Source of the DNA: an uncultured Acetatifactor sp.
GTDB taxonomy: Bacteria > Bacillota > Clostridia > Lachnospirales > Lachnospiraceae
Assembly (NCBI GenBank): GCA_934426825.1
Contig: CAKRYI010000004.1
Location: 1 to 64,000 of the forward strand
Length of the DNA: 64,000 bases
Reading direction: 5' to 3'
Shown here: in pieces, positions 1 to 9,081 of the stretch
Position numbering within the stretch: position 1 is the first letter of the stretch
Layout: each line of letters starts with the position of its first letter
The notes under the pieces: generated by a model
Database searches by the model: none
The model's input: the letters and a program-made list of their open reading frames with translations, nothing else
Told to the model about the DNA's origin: nothing
Made by a program: the position numbers and the translations under genes

Positions 1-408
1 CCTGTAAAATACAGAGAAGCATCCATGATGTCCGCCTAACTTATAAATATGTGTCCAGAATTTTGGGTACATATCAAAGTGGGCGGCGATTATTTCGTAT
101 CCATTCACCGCAATTCCAGTCCTTATCCGAATCAGTATTCCGGAGTGGAAACACTGGTGTATAACCGTTACGGTGAGGCGGCAAGACTTGCTTATAATAT
201 CAACGAGCAGTTGGAACTGGTGGGATTCATCAATCTCGGTGTCAACGAACGCCCCAATCTTGTGGTGTTAAACAGTACCAATATGCCGGCGGTGTTAGTG
301 GAGGTCGGCTTTATCAATACAGACGCGGATAATGCATTGTTCGACGAGCGATTCTATGATATAGCACAGGCAATCGCAGACGGTATTCTCCAGACGTTAA
401 GGGAATGA
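1..408 (+). pseudogene. N-acetylmuramoyl-L-alanine amidase (Amidase_3), C-terminal part, frame apparently disrupted
   Basis: The readable frame from 49 encodes about 119 residues matching the C-terminal half of a zinc-dependent peptidoglycan amidase that cleaves the MurNAc-L-Ala bond. It has the metal-site stretch DYFVSIHRNSS, a PNQYSG turn and the catalytic-glutamate segment AVLVEVGFINT near the end. The frame cannot be extended upstream: an in-frame TAA lies at 37-39 and no ribosome binding site precedes the ATG at 49. In another frame, positions 24-41 read HDVRLT, a sequence expected just before this part of the fold, so a frameshift around 40-45 is likely. Whether the upstream half exists cannot be seen because the window begins here. 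It could be a sequencing error rather than a true pseudogene. Confidence 0.55.
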
Positions 409-430
409 AGGTCCGAGAGGGCCTTTTTTC
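409..430 (+). terminator. Rho-independent terminator after the amidase
   Basis: A six-base-pair stem (AGGTCC with GGGCCT, one G-T pair) around a GAGA loop is followed directly by six T residues. It begins at the base after the amidase stop codon and separates it from the phosphate regulon. Confidence 0.8.
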
Positions 431-431
431 T

Positions 432-459
432 TTACCTAAATCTTACATACAAATTACCT
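432..459 (+). promoter_or_regulatory. Pho-box-like direct repeats upstream of pstS
   Basis: Three hexamers, TTACCT (432-437), TTACAT (443-448) and TTACCT (454-459), are spaced exactly 11 bp apart, one helical turn. This is the layout of PhoP boxes in Firmicutes, which are TT(A/C/T)ACA direct repeats bound by tandem PhoP dimers. A further TTACCT lies at 497-502. The site lies just before pstS and matches a second cluster before the Na/Pi symporter. Binding by the PhoP-type regulator encoded at 7065 is inferred. Confidence 0.6.
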
Positions 460-554
460 GAACATGATATTTTCTTTTGTTTCCCCATGATAACATTTAC
501 CTCGTAATCAAGAAGAAAAGAAAAAACACAATGTTAAAAATGGAGGAAAACATT

Positions 555-1484
555 ATGAAAAACAGATGTAGTAAATTATTGGCTCTGGTAGGAGCTTGTG
601 TATTGGTAGTAAGCAGCCTGACCGCCTGCGGAAACAGCGGCGCAGCAAATACTTCTTCGGAGAGCACTCCTGCAGCAGGCAACGCAGAACAGAGCAGCGC
701 AGCAGACAACACCACAGACAGCAGTGCAGCAGATACAACGGATGACCTTTCCGGTTCCATTCAGATGGTAGGAAGCACTTCCATGGAAAAACTTGCAAAC
801 GCTTTAAGCGAGGCATTCATGGAGAAATATCCCAATGTTACCGTAACCGCAGAGTTTGTTGGTTCCGGCGCAGGAATCGAGGCAGTAAACAATGGAACCG
901 CAGACATCGGAAACTCTTCCAGAAACTTAAAGGATGAGGAAAAGGCAGCCGGTGCGGTGGAAAACATTGTAGCTATCGACGGAATCGCAGTATGTGTAGA
1001 CCCTGCAAACACAGTAACCGGATTGACAAAGGATCAGTTGATTAACATTTACAACGGTACAACAACCAACTGGAGCGAAGTCGGCGGAGCAGATGCCCCT
1101 ATCATTGTGGTAGGCCGTGAGGCTGGTTCCGGTACAAGAGGAGCATTTGAGGAACTGCTTGGCCTGGAAGATGCTTGCAAATATGCTAACGAATTAGACA
1201 GCACAGGCGCTGTAATGGCTAAGGTAGCTTCTACCCCCGGCGCTATCGGATATGTGTCTCTGGACGCTTTGGATGACAGCGTGGTTGCACTTGCATTAGA
1301 TGGTGTGGACGCAACTGCTGATAACATCAAAGCAGGAAATTACTTCCTGAGCAGACCTTTCGTAATGGCTACCAAGGGTGAGATTTCCGAGCAGAGTGAT
1401 TTGATTCAGAAATGGTTTGACTTTGTACTTGGTGATGAAGGACAGCAGGTTGCAGCAAATGTAGGTCTGATTACCGTAAAATAA
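555..1484 (+). CDS. pstS: Phosphate ABC transporter substrate-binding lipoprotein PstS
   Basis: This 309-residue protein captures phosphate outside the cell and delivers it to PstCA. A hydrophobic signal peptide ends in the lipobox LTAC with the lipidated Cys at residue 25, followed by an Ala/Ser-rich linker to about residue 70 and a PBP-like domain. The phosphate-contact motif GREAGSGTRG is present. The ATG at 555 is chosen because GGAGG at 542-546 sits at the right distance and the signal peptide then begins directly; the frame is open further upstream to 477 but adds a non-signal extension. It is first gene of pstSCAB-phoU and lies behind Pho-box-like repeats, so induction by phosphate starvation is expected. 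Confidence 0.95.
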   Translation: MKNRCSKLLALVGACVLVVSSLTACGNSGAANTSSESTPAAGNAEQSSAADNTTDSSAADTTDDLSGSIQMVGSTSMEKLANALSEAFMEKYPNVTVTAEFVGSGAGIEAVNNGTADIGNSSRNLKDEEKAAGAVENIVAIDGIAVCVDPANTVTGLTKDQLINIYNGTTTNWSEVGGADAPIIVVGREAGSGTRGAFEELLGLEDACKYANELDSTGAVMAKVASTPGAIGYVSLDALDDSVVALALDGVDATADNIKAGNYFLSRPFVMATKGEISEQSDLIQKWFDFVLGDEGQQVAANVGLITVK

Positions 1485-1512
1485 CCGGTCAAAATGAAAA
1501 AAGGAAAACGCG

Positions 1513-2454
1513 ATGAATAACAGTACAACAAACGCTTCTGTAATGGGTAACCGAAAAAACAAAGCGGTGGTTGAAACTACGGCACAAATAATATTTACTA
1601 TTTGTGCCTTCTTCGCAGTATTAGCGGTAGTTTCCATCACCTTATATATGATTATCAGCGGCACGCCCGCCATTTTCAAAGTGGGACTTAAGGAAATCCT
1701 GTTCAGTACCACATGGAAGCCGACGGCAGCCGAACCGCAGTTTGGAATCCTGTATGTTATACTGACCTCCATAATCGGTACGGCACTGGCTATTTTAATC
1801 GGTGTGCCGATTGGACTTTTGACAGCAGTCTTTTTAGCGGAGGTGGCGCCCAAGAGACTTGCCCGGATTGTCAAGCCGGCAGTGGAATTACTGGCAGGTA
1901 TTCCCTCCGTTGTATACGGATTGCTTGGAATTTATCTGTTAAACCCGGTAATGTACAAGCTGGAGCTGCTTGTGTTCAAAGGTTCCAAAACGCATCAGTT
2001 TACCGGAGGCGCCAATCTTTTATCCGCAGTCATTGTGCTTGCCATTATGATTCTGCCCACGGTAATTAATATCAGCGAAACATCCATCCGGGCGGTGCAT
2101 CCGAGCATTAAGTCAGCGTCGCTGGCACTGGGAGCTTCCCAGATTCAGACTATTTTTAAATCCATTATTCCGGCAGCCAAGTCCGGTATTGTTACGGCAA
2201 TTGTGCTGGGTGTCGGAAGGGCAATCGGAGAGGCAATGGCAATTACACTGGTATCGGGAAGCAGTGTCAATATGCCCCTTCCCTTTAACTCCGTGCGATT
2301 CCTTACAACCGCCATCGTCAGCGAGATGGGATATTCCTCCGGAACGCACAGACAGGTGCTGTTTACCATCGGACTGGTACTGTTTGTGTTCATTATGATT
2401 ATCAATGTGGCACTGAACAAGATATTGAAGAAAGGAGGCGCGGCAGATGAATAA
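1513..2454 (+). CDS. pstC: Phosphate ABC transporter permease PstC
   Basis: Membrane permease of 313 residues that forms half of the phosphate channel with PstA. About six hydrophobic segments are visible, starting with one at residues 25-50. The cytoplasmic EAA-type loop that docks to PstB lies in the segment beginning LGASQIQTIFK and followed by GRAIGEAM. The gene follows pstS by 28 bp and overlaps pstA by 8 bp, showing translational coupling. Confidence 0.95.
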   Translation: MNNSTTNASVMGNRKNKAVVETTAQIIFTICAFFAVLAVVSITLYMIISGTPAIFKVGLKEILFSTTWKPTAAEPQFGILYVILTSIIGTALAILIGVPIGLLTAVFLAEVAPKRLARIVKPAVELLAGIPSVVYGLLGIYLLNPVMYKLELLVFKGSKTHQFTGGANLLSAVIVLAIMILPTVINISETSIRAVHPSIKSASLALGASQIQTIFKSIIPAAKSGIVTAIVLGVGRAIGEAMAITLVSGSSVNMPLPFNSVRFLTTAIVSEMGYSSGTHRQVLFTIGLVLFVFIMIINVALNKILKKGGAADE

Positions 2455-3343
2455 TGCAAAAACCATTATGATAAAAAAGAAGCGTCCCCTTGATATGCTT
2501 CTGAAAGCAGCCATTTATCTGTCGGCGTCCATTTCGGTGGTGCTTCTGCTTGGCATTATCGGGTATGTATTTGTGAAAGGATTCCGCACGGTGACATGGT
2601 CTTTCCTGACCGGTGTTACCAATGCCCAGAAGCAGACTACCGGTATTGCGGGAAACCTGTTAAATACCTTATATGTTATCCTCATTACATTGCTGATAGC
2701 CACGCCGCTTGGTGTCGGTTCAGCCATTTATCTGAACGAGTACGCAAAACCCGGAAAAATCGTATCGCTGATTGAGTTTACGACTGAGACATTGTCCGGT
2801 ATCCCCTCCATTATTTTCGGACTCTTTGGCATGATTTTCTTTGGCGAGACGTTAGGGCTTGGGTACTCGATTCTGACAGGTTCTTTTACATTGACTTTAA
2901 TGGTACTGCCGTTAATTACCAGAAATACACAGGAAGCATTGCGGACGGTGCCGGACAGCTACCGGAGCGGTGCGCTGGGAATGGGTTCCACAAAATGGCA
3001 TATGATACGAACCATTCTTCTTCCGTCCTCCATGTCCGGAATCGTAACCGGTATTATTCTGGCGTTGGGACGTATCGTGGGAGAATCCGCTGCTCTTTTG
3101 TTTACCGCAGGAAGTGGTTACCGTCTGCCGAATTTTACCGGCGGAGTGGGAGATACACTGGCGAAGCTGGCGGGAAAAGCTACGGAATCCGGCGGAACCC
3201 TTACCATTGAATTGTATTTGCAGATGCAGAAAGGGCATTATGATACGGCATTCGGTATCGGATGTGTACTGATTGTCATTGTGCTTTTGCTCAATCTGCT
3301 GACCAAACTTGCCGCAAATAAATTGAAACCCGTGAAGGGTTAG
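2447..3343 (+). CDS. pstA: Phosphate ABC transporter permease PstA
   Basis: Second permease of the Pst system, 298 residues with about six membrane spans. The EAA-like loop region reads LGMGSTKWHMIRTILLP and is followed by GRIVGESAAL, the counterpart of GRAIGEAM in PstC. It starts inside the last codons of pstC and ends one base before the PstB leader region, so the four genes form one operon. Confidence 0.95.
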   Translation: MNNAKTIMIKKKRPLDMLLKAAIYLSASISVVLLLGIIGYVFVKGFRTVTWSFLTGVTNAQKQTTGIAGNLLNTLYVILITLLIATPLGVGSAIYLNEYAKPGKIVSLIEFTTETLSGIPSIIFGLFGMIFFGETLGLGYSILTGSFTLTLMVLPLITRNTQEALRTVPDSYRSGALGMGSTKWHMIRTILLPSSMSGIVTGIILALGRIVGESAALLFTAGSGYRLPNFTGGVGDTLAKLAGKATESGGTLTIELYLQMQKGHYDTAFGIGCVLIVIVLLLNLLTKLAANKLKPVKG

Positions 3344-3362
3344 GATGCAAAAGGAGATTGCT

Positions 3363-4121
3363 ATGGCGAACAGTAAAATAATTGTAACGGATTTGAATCT
3401 TCACTATGGTGAAAATCATGCGTTGAAGAATATCAATATGGAAATCAAGGAAAATGCCATCACTGCATTCATCGGCCCCAGCGGTTGTGGAAAATCCACT
3501 TTTTTGCGGTGCCTGAACCGAATGAATGATTTGGTGGACGGCTGTAGGATTGAAGGACAGGTGCTTTTGGACGGGGAGGACATCTATGACAAACGTGTGG
3601 ATGTCACGCTTTTACGCAAAAAGGTCGGCATGGTGTTTCAGCAGCCCAATCCTTTCCCCATGTCCATTTATGACAATATTGCCTACGGTCCCAGACTGCA
3701 TGGCATCAAAAATAAGTCGCAGCTGGATGAAATCGTGGAGAATGCGCTGAAGGGCGCCGCTATTTTTGATGAGGTCAAGGACAGACTGAAAAAATCGGCA
3801 CTGGGACTTTCCGGCGGACAGCAGCAGAGACTTTGCATTGCAAGGGCGCTTGCGGTGGAACCGGAGGTACTTTTAATGGACGAACCCACCTCGGCGCTGG
3901 ATCCTATTTCCACATTGAAAATTGAGGAACTGATGGAAACATTGAAGCAAAAATACACGGTTGCCATCGTTACGCATAATATGCAGCAGGCAGCCAGAGT
4001 TTCGGATGAAACAGCATTCTTTCTGGTGGGTGAAGTGGTGGAGATGAACTCCACGCAGGATATATTTGCAAGACCGAAGGATAAGAGAACCGAGGATTAC
4101 ATTACGGGACGTTTTGGTTGA
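3363..4121 (+). CDS. pstB: Phosphate ABC transporter ATP-binding protein PstB
   Basis: ATPase of the Pst phosphate importer, 252 residues. Walker A GPSGCGKST, Q-loop region VFQQPNPFP, signature LSGGQQQRL, Walker B VLLMDEPTSALD and the switch histidine in IVTHNMQQA are all intact. The ATG at 3363 is preferred over an in-frame ATG at 3345 because AAGGAG lies about 8 bases before it. Cotranscribed with pstA and phoU. Confidence 0.95.
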   Translation: MANSKIIVTDLNLHYGENHALKNINMEIKENAITAFIGPSGCGKSTFLRCLNRMNDLVDGCRIEGQVLLDGEDIYDKRVDVTLLRKKVGMVFQQPNPFPMSIYDNIAYGPRLHGIKNKSQLDEIVENALKGAAIFDEVKDRLKKSALGLSGGQQQRLCIARALAVEPEVLLMDEPTSALDPISTLKIEELMETLKQKYTVAIVTHNMQQAARVSDETAFFLVGEVVEMNSTQDIFARPKDKRTEDYITGRFG

Positions 4122-4160
4122 TGTCCGGTATTTGGAAACCGTGGTGAATGGAGGAGAAAA

Positions 4161-4826
4161 ATGGCAGCCAGAATTTTATTTGATCAGGAATTGGAATTGT
4201 TAAAAAATCAGGTAACGGAAATGAGCGAGAGAGCGGAAATCAGTTATGACCGCCTTGTGTATGCTGTGAAAAAAGGGGAAAGGAATGTTTTGGAACAGCT
4301 TTTGGACAATGACAGACAGATGACGGATATGCAGAGAAGCATTGAGGGAAAATGCCTGACTCTTTTAACCAGACAGCAGCCGGTGGCGAGGGATATGCGT
4401 CTGGTGTCTGCGGCTCTCAAGGTGGTTACGGATATTGAGCGTATCGGCGACCATGTGACGGATATTGCGGAATTGTATCTCAGAATGGATAAGATTGCCG
4501 TGGACGGGGAGTATGAGGTGCTGTTGGTTCAGATGATGGAAGAGGCAAAAAATATGCTGCATGAGGCAGTGGAGGCTTTCGTGGACGCGTCCGAGGAGGC
4601 TGCCGGTGAGGTGATTGCCCATGACGATATGGTGGACGATATGTTCAACCGCATCAAGGAAAAGCTGATGGAGGCCATCAGGGAGCATACGCTGGACGCC
4701 GACAAGGTGGTGGACTATCTGATGATTGCAAAGTATCTGGAAAAGATAGGAGACCATGCGGTAAACATCGGAGAATGGGCGATTTTCCAAAAGACAGGCG
4801 ACATACGGGGAGTAAAATTATACTAA
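4161..4826 (+). CDS. phoU: Phosphate transport regulator PhoU
   Basis: All-helical 221-residue protein with two PhoU repeats, each carrying the metal-binding E/D-x-x-x-D type motif (DIERIGDHVTDIAE near residue 95 and YLEKIGDHAVNIGE near 195). PhoU links Pst transporter activity to the PhoR kinase and dampens the Pho response when phosphate is plentiful. A GGAGGAG ribosome site lies before the ATG. It closes the pst operon; the following Pho-box cluster begins a new unit. Confidence 0.95.
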   Translation: MAARILFDQELELLKNQVTEMSERAEISYDRLVYAVKKGERNVLEQLLDNDRQMTDMQRSIEGKCLTLLTRQQPVARDMRLVSAALKVVTDIERIGDHVTDIAELYLRMDKIAVDGEYEVLLVQMMEEAKNMLHEAVEAFVDASEEAAGEVIAHDDMVDDMFNRIKEKLMEAIREHTLDADKVVDYLMIAKYLEKIGDHAVNIGEWAIFQKTGDIRGVKLY

Positions 4827-4838
4827 ATTCTGTCGATT

Positions 4839-4877
4839 TTACATAGATTTTACATAAAATGATTATATATTTTACAT
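4839..4877 (+). promoter_or_regulatory. Pho-box-like direct repeats upstream of the Na/Pi symporter
   Basis: Exact TTACAT hexamers occur at 4839-4844, 4850-4855 and 4872-4877, i.e. on an 11-bp register with one degenerate position (GATTAT at 4861). The same arrangement precedes pstS. The following gene encodes a phosphate symporter, which supports PhoP control. Direct binding is inferred. Confidence 0.65.
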
Positions 4878-4944
4878 AGGTAAGCTACCATTTATTGTAA
4901 GGAAACAAATAATCAGACGTAGAATGTAAAGAGAGGATACTGAT

Positions 4945-6714
4945 ATGAGTTTTTTTGATTTTCTTACGATGGTAGGCGGTTTGGCACTGTTTTTGTATGG
5001 AATGAAAATACTGGGAGACGGATTATCTCAGGCATCGGGAGGCAGACTGGAAAAAATTCTGGAAAAACTGACCAACAACCCGTTGAAGGCGGTTTTGGTC
5101 GGCGCAGGAGTAACCGGAATTATCCAGTCTTCTTCTGCTACCACAGTTATGGTGGTTGGATTTGTCAATTCCGGTATTATGAAGCTGGAGCAGGCAGTGG
5201 GCATTATTATGGGTGCCAATATTGGTACCACGGTCACTTCATGGATATTGGGACTGACGGGAATTGACAGTTCCTCTTTCTGGATTCAGATGTTGAAACC
5301 TACATCTTTTTCTCCGATTCTTGCGATTGTGGGTGTGGCGATTCTGCTGTTTTCCAATAAGGATAAGTATAAGAATGTTGCAACCATTATGGTTGGATTT
5401 GCAGTGCTGATGTTCGGAATGGAGACCATGAGCGGTGCGGTGAAACCTTTGGCGGAGGTGCCGGAGTTTACGGGAATTTTGACACGGTTCACCAATCCGG
5501 TACTTGGAATGCTTGCAGGTCTGATTCTGACTGCGATAATTCAGTCTTCTTCCGCATCCGTAGGTATTTTACAGGCGCTCTGTATGACCGGCGTTATGCC
5601 TTTTGGCGCGGCAATTCCCATTATCATGGGTCAGAATATCGGTACCTGTGTCACGGCGCTTTTGTCAGGAATCGGGGCAAATAAAAATGCAAGACGTGCG
5701 GCTTTAGTGCATTTGTATTTTAATATTATCGGAACTGTCACATTTATGATTGTATTTTACAGTATCAATCTGGTTCATCCCTTTGCTTTTCTGGCGGAGG
5801 CGGCAACTCCGTTCGGAGTAGCTGCGGTACATAGCCTTTTCAACGTCGGTGCAACTATCGTGCTTTTGCCGTTCTCTAAGGGACTGGTGAAGCTGGCATG
5901 CCTGACTATCCGGGATGATGCGGAAGTACCGGAGAAAAATACGGCAATGGATACACTGAACCTTTTGGATGCAAGATTTTTGGATACTCCTTCTGTAGCG
6001 GTGGAGCAGAGCAAAAATGTAGCGGTGACCATGGCAGAACTGGCGGAGCAGTCCATGAATTTGTCCATTGATTTGCTGGATGCTTATAATAAGGAAAAAG
6101 CAGAACAGATTGTGGAACTGGAAAGTCAGGTAGACCGGTTCGAGGACGAGTTGGGAAGTTATCTGGTAAAACTCAGCGCAAAGAACCTGTCGGAGAAGGA
6201 CAGCCACACCTTAAATACGATTTTGCACTGTATCGGAGATTTTGAACGGATTTCCGACCATGCGCGGAACATCAAGGAAGCTGCAGAGGAAATGAACAAG
6301 AAGGAACTGGAATTTTCGGATAAGGCGCAGCAGGAATTGAAGGTTCTCGGTCAGGCGGTGCATGATATTTTGAAAATTACCATGCTGAGTTTTCAGGAGG
6401 AGGATCTTTCTCTGGCAAAGCAGGTAGAGCCTTTGGAGGAAGTGATTGACGAACTGAATCTGAGTATTAAACAGCGTCATATAAAGAGGCTCCGCAAGGG
6501 AAAATGTACTATTGAGCTTGGATTTATTCTTTCGGATATTACGAATAATTTTGAGAGAGTGTCCGACCATTGCTCCAATATTGCGGTATGTCTGTTGCAG
6601 GTAAGCGAGGATGAGTTTGATACCCATGCTTATCTTGGGGAGTTGAAGCAGGAAGGGAATATGGATTTTCAGGGGAAGGTTATGGCGTACAGAGGACGTT
6701 ATCAGCTTCCGTAG
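4945..6714 (+). CDS. Na+/phosphate symporter with C-terminal PhoU-like domain
   Basis: This 589-residue protein has an N-terminal membrane half with the two inverted Na/Pi-II repeats, each carrying the hallmark QSSSA motif (IIQSSSATTVMVVG near residue 58 and IIQSSSASVGILQA near 198). The C-terminal 230 residues are soluble helices resembling two PhoU repeats, with FERISDHARNI and FERVSDHCSNI motifs. It probably imports phosphate with sodium as a lower-affinity system beside Pst. It has its own Pho-box-like promoter region and a GAGAGGA ribosome site. The fusion to PhoU is common in Firmicutes and suggests self-regulation by phosphate. Confidence 0.9.
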   Translation: MSFFDFLTMVGGLALFLYGMKILGDGLSQASGGRLEKILEKLTNNPLKAVLVGAGVTGIIQSSSATTVMVVGFVNSGIMKLEQAVGIIMGANIGTTVTSWILGLTGIDSSSFWIQMLKPTSFSPILAIVGVAILLFSNKDKYKNVATIMVGFAVLMFGMETMSGAVKPLAEVPEFTGILTRFTNPVLGMLAGLILTAIIQSSSASVGILQALCMTGVMPFGAAIPIIMGQNIGTCVTALLSGIGANKNARRAALVHLYFNIIGTVTFMIVFYSINLVHPFAFLAEAATPFGVAAVHSLFNVGATIVLLPFSKGLVKLACLTIRDDAEVPEKNTAMDTLNLLDARFLDTPSVAVEQSKNVAVTMAELAEQSMNLSIDLLDAYNKEKAEQIVELESQVDRFEDELGSYLVKLSAKNLSEKDSHTLNTILHCIGDFERISDHARNIKEAAEEMNKKELEFSDKAQQELKVLGQAVHDILKITMLSFQEEDLSLAKQVEPLEEVIDELNLSIKQRHIKRLRKGKCTIELGFILSDITNNFERVSDHCSNIAVCLLQVSEDEFDTHAYLGELKQEGNMDFQGKVMAYRGRYQLP

Positions 6715-6750
6715 CTTTCAGGGGGGATAATTGAGTGATGCTTGTTGAGG

Positions 6751-6890
6751 TGACGGCAAATATTTTCACTCAGTTACGCTCTCGCTCCGTAAAAAACGTA
6801 GTGGTACATACAGATTTTCGTTCGCTGTCACTCCGAAAATCTTAGTACCAACGTTTTTTAAGGAACTTCGTTGAAAATATTTGCCTTACA
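6751..6890. repeat. Nested long palindrome (single large hairpin) between the Na/Pi symporter and phoP
   Basis: Three nearly concentric inverted repeats make one long hairpin: 14-bp perfect arms 6755-6768 / 6872-6885, arms 6791-6807 / 6845-6859 with a two-base bulge, and 9-bp arms AGATTTTCG 6812-6820 / CGAAAATCT 6834-6842. The 350-bp gap 6715-7064 holds no other recognisable gene. It may be a miniature mobile repeat or a structured 5' leader of the phoP-phoR operon. There is no T-run typical of a terminator. Confidence 0.5.
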
Positions 6891-7064
6891 CTAGGGAAAG
6901 CGGTAGACAATAAAGGTCAACTGCAGAGAGTGGGATAAAACGATAGGGATTAAGGTTGAAATAGTATATACCTTGCAAATGCGGGGGAAATGTTTTACAG
7001 TGATAAGGGGAACGTAAGTCAGAAAGAAAATGAGAGTCAGAAAACAAACGAAAGGGATGAGAGT

Positions 7065-7748
7065 ATGGCGCTGATTTATGTGGTAGAAGATGATAAAAGT
7101 ATACAGGAGATAGAGACTTTTGCCTTGCAGAATGTGGGATACCGGGTAGAAGGTTTTTCCACGGCGGGAGAATTTTACGAGGCATTGAAATCGGAAATTC
7201 CGGATATTGTACTTCTGGATATTATGCTGCCGGACGAGGACGGCTTATCCATTGTAAAAAAATTAAGGGCAAGGGAAGATACGGTGCTTCTTCCCATTAT
7301 TATGGTGACGGCGAAAACTTCGGAAATTGATAAGGTGAAGGGACTGGACATCGGTGCGGACGATTACATGACCAAGCCTTTCGGTGTGATGGAGCTGATT
7401 TCCAGAGTGAAGGCAATGCTTAGAAGGAGTGCAAAGCCGGAGGAAAAGGAAAAGATTCTCAAGCTGGGCAAGATTGTTTTGGACAGGGAAAAGCATGCGG
7501 TGTATGTCAATGACGAACCGTGTGAACTTACCTACAAGGAATATGAACTGCTGAAACTTTTGATGAGCAATGCCGGAATTGTCACCACCAGAGAGGTGAT
7601 TTTGGACAGAATCTGGGGCACCGATTTCGAGGGTGAATCCCGGACACTGGATATGCACATTAAGACATTGCGGCAGAAACTGAAGGAAGAGGGTAGTCTG
7701 ATTAAGACCGTGAGAAATGTAGGCTACATTATGAACGAGACGCACTGA
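7065..7748 (+). CDS. PhoP/PhoB-type response regulator
   Basis: A 227-residue OmpR/PhoB-family regulator: receiver domain with acidic pair EDD near residue 8, phospho-acceptor Asp in LLDIMLPDEDG near residue 51 and Lys in TKPFG, then a winged-helix DNA-binding domain ending in VRNVGYIM. The start at 7065 gives the usual MxLIYVVEDD beginning; the frame is open to 6990 but that would add 25 unrelated polar residues. It lies beside the phosphate transport genes and directly before its kinase, so it is the likely reader of the TTAC(A/C)T boxes. The partner assignment is contextual. Confidence 0.88.
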   Translation: MALIYVVEDDKSIQEIETFALQNVGYRVEGFSTAGEFYEALKSEIPDIVLLDIMLPDEDGLSIVKKLRAREDTVLLPIIMVTAKTSEIDKVKGLDIGADDYMTKPFGVMELISRVKAMLRRSAKPEEKEKILKLGKIVLDREKHAVYVNDEPCELTYKEYELLKLLMSNAGIVTTREVILDRIWGTDFEGESRTLDMHIKTLRQKLKEEGSLIKTVRNVGYIMNETH

Positions 7749-7761
7749 GGGATAAAGGCAT

Positions 7762-9078
7762 ATGAAGAAGAAAATCAATAAAATGCTGGTTCTGACAGCC
7801 ATTCTTGCTATTTTCAGTACCCTGTTTCTGATTACCATAGTGTATTACGATATGTTCCGTCATCAGGTGTTCGCAGATTTACAGGCGTACACCGTTCTGA
7901 TTAAGGAGATGGGAACGGAAGAAACTATGGAATCCATGGGGGAAAAGCTGGACGACTACGATATACGAATCACGTTGATTGGCAGTGACGGACAGGTTAT
8001 TCTGGATAATGAGGCGGACGTCAACCAAATGGAAAATCACAGCGAGCGTCCGGAGATTCAGGAAGCCATGAATACGGGTGAGGGAAAGGCAGTTCGGCGT
8101 TCCGAAACGCTGGCGAAAAATACCTTTTATTATGCCACGAAAATGGATGACGGCGGAATTTTACGACTGTCAAAGAATGCGGGAAGTATCTACAGTATTT
8201 TCCTCAAAGCACTGCCAAGCCTTGCGATGATAGTGGTGATTCTGGTGGTTCTCTGCATGATACTGGCACATTTTCTGACCGGTAAGCTGATTCAGCCCAT
8301 TGTGAATCTGGCGGAAAATATGGACACGGAGGGCGATGTAAACCGTTACGAGGAGCTGGCTCCTTTTATCAAAATGATTAAGGAGCAGCACGAAAATATC
8401 ATGAAGGGCGCTATGATGCGTCAGGAATTTACGGCAAATGTGTCCCATGAGTTAAAGACGCCGCTCACCTCCATTTCCGGCTATGCGGAACTGATAGAGA
8501 CGGGAATGGCTTCGGAGGAAGATGTGGTTCGGTTTGCTCACGGTATCCATAAAAATGCCAACCGTTTGTTGACATTGATTAACGATATCATACGTCTGTC
8601 GGAATTGGACGGTACCGGGGAGGAAGTTCCCATGGAGCGGCTGAATCTGTATGAGATGGCGCAGACCTGTGTGGAAATGTTGACTATGAATGCGGAAAAA
8701 CATGATGTCACCATATCCTTGGAAGGGCAGGAATGTTTTATCAGCGGAAATAAGCAGATGATAGAGGAGCTTTTGTATAATCTCTGTGACAATGCCATCC
8801 GTTATAACAATGCCGGAGGAACAGTGAAGGTAAAGGCTTATCCCGGACGACAGGGAACGGTGCTTTCCGTCAGTGATACGGGAATCGGTATTCCCAAAGA
8901 ACATCAGGAGCGTATTTTTGAAAGATTTTACAGAGTGGACAAGAGCCGTTCCAAGTCAACGGGCGGAACGGGACTGGGACTTGCCATTGTAAAGCATATT
9001 ATAGCGAAACACAATGCAAAGGTGGATTTGGAAAGTGAAGTGGGAAAGGGAACCACAATTACCGTCGTGTTCCCTTAA
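7762..9078 (+). CDS. PhoR-type sensor histidine kinase
   Basis: A 438-residue membrane kinase. Two hydrophobic segments (about residues 8-28 and 148-172) flank an extracytoplasmic sensor region. The dimerisation domain carries the phospho-His in NVSHELKTPLT near residue 229. The ATPase domain has N-box NLCDNAIRYN, G1 DTGIGI and G2 GTGLGLAIV. It starts 13 bases after the regulator stop and forms an operon with it. It is convergent with the next genes, with only 3 bases between stop codons. Phosphate sensing is inferred from the neighbourhood. Confidence 0.9.
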   Translation: MKKKINKMLVLTAILAIFSTLFLITIVYYDMFRHQVFADLQAYTVLIKEMGTEETMESMGEKLDDYDIRITLIGSDGQVILDNEADVNQMENHSERPEIQEAMNTGEGKAVRRSETLAKNTFYYATKMDDGGILRLSKNAGSIYSIFLKALPSLAMIVVILVVLCMILAHFLTGKLIQPIVNLAENMDTEGDVNRYEELAPFIKMIKEQHENIMKGAMMRQEFTANVSHELKTPLTSISGYAELIETGMASEEDVVRFAHGIHKNANRLLTLINDIIRLSELDGTGEEVPMERLNLYEMAQTCVEMLTMNAEKHDVTISLEGQECFISGNKQMIEELLYNLCDNAIRYNNAGGTVKVKAYPGRQGTVLSVSDTGIGIPKEHQERIFERFYRVDKSRSKSTGGTGLGLAIVKHIIAKHNAKVDLESEVGKGTTITVVFP

Positions 9079-9081
9079 ATG

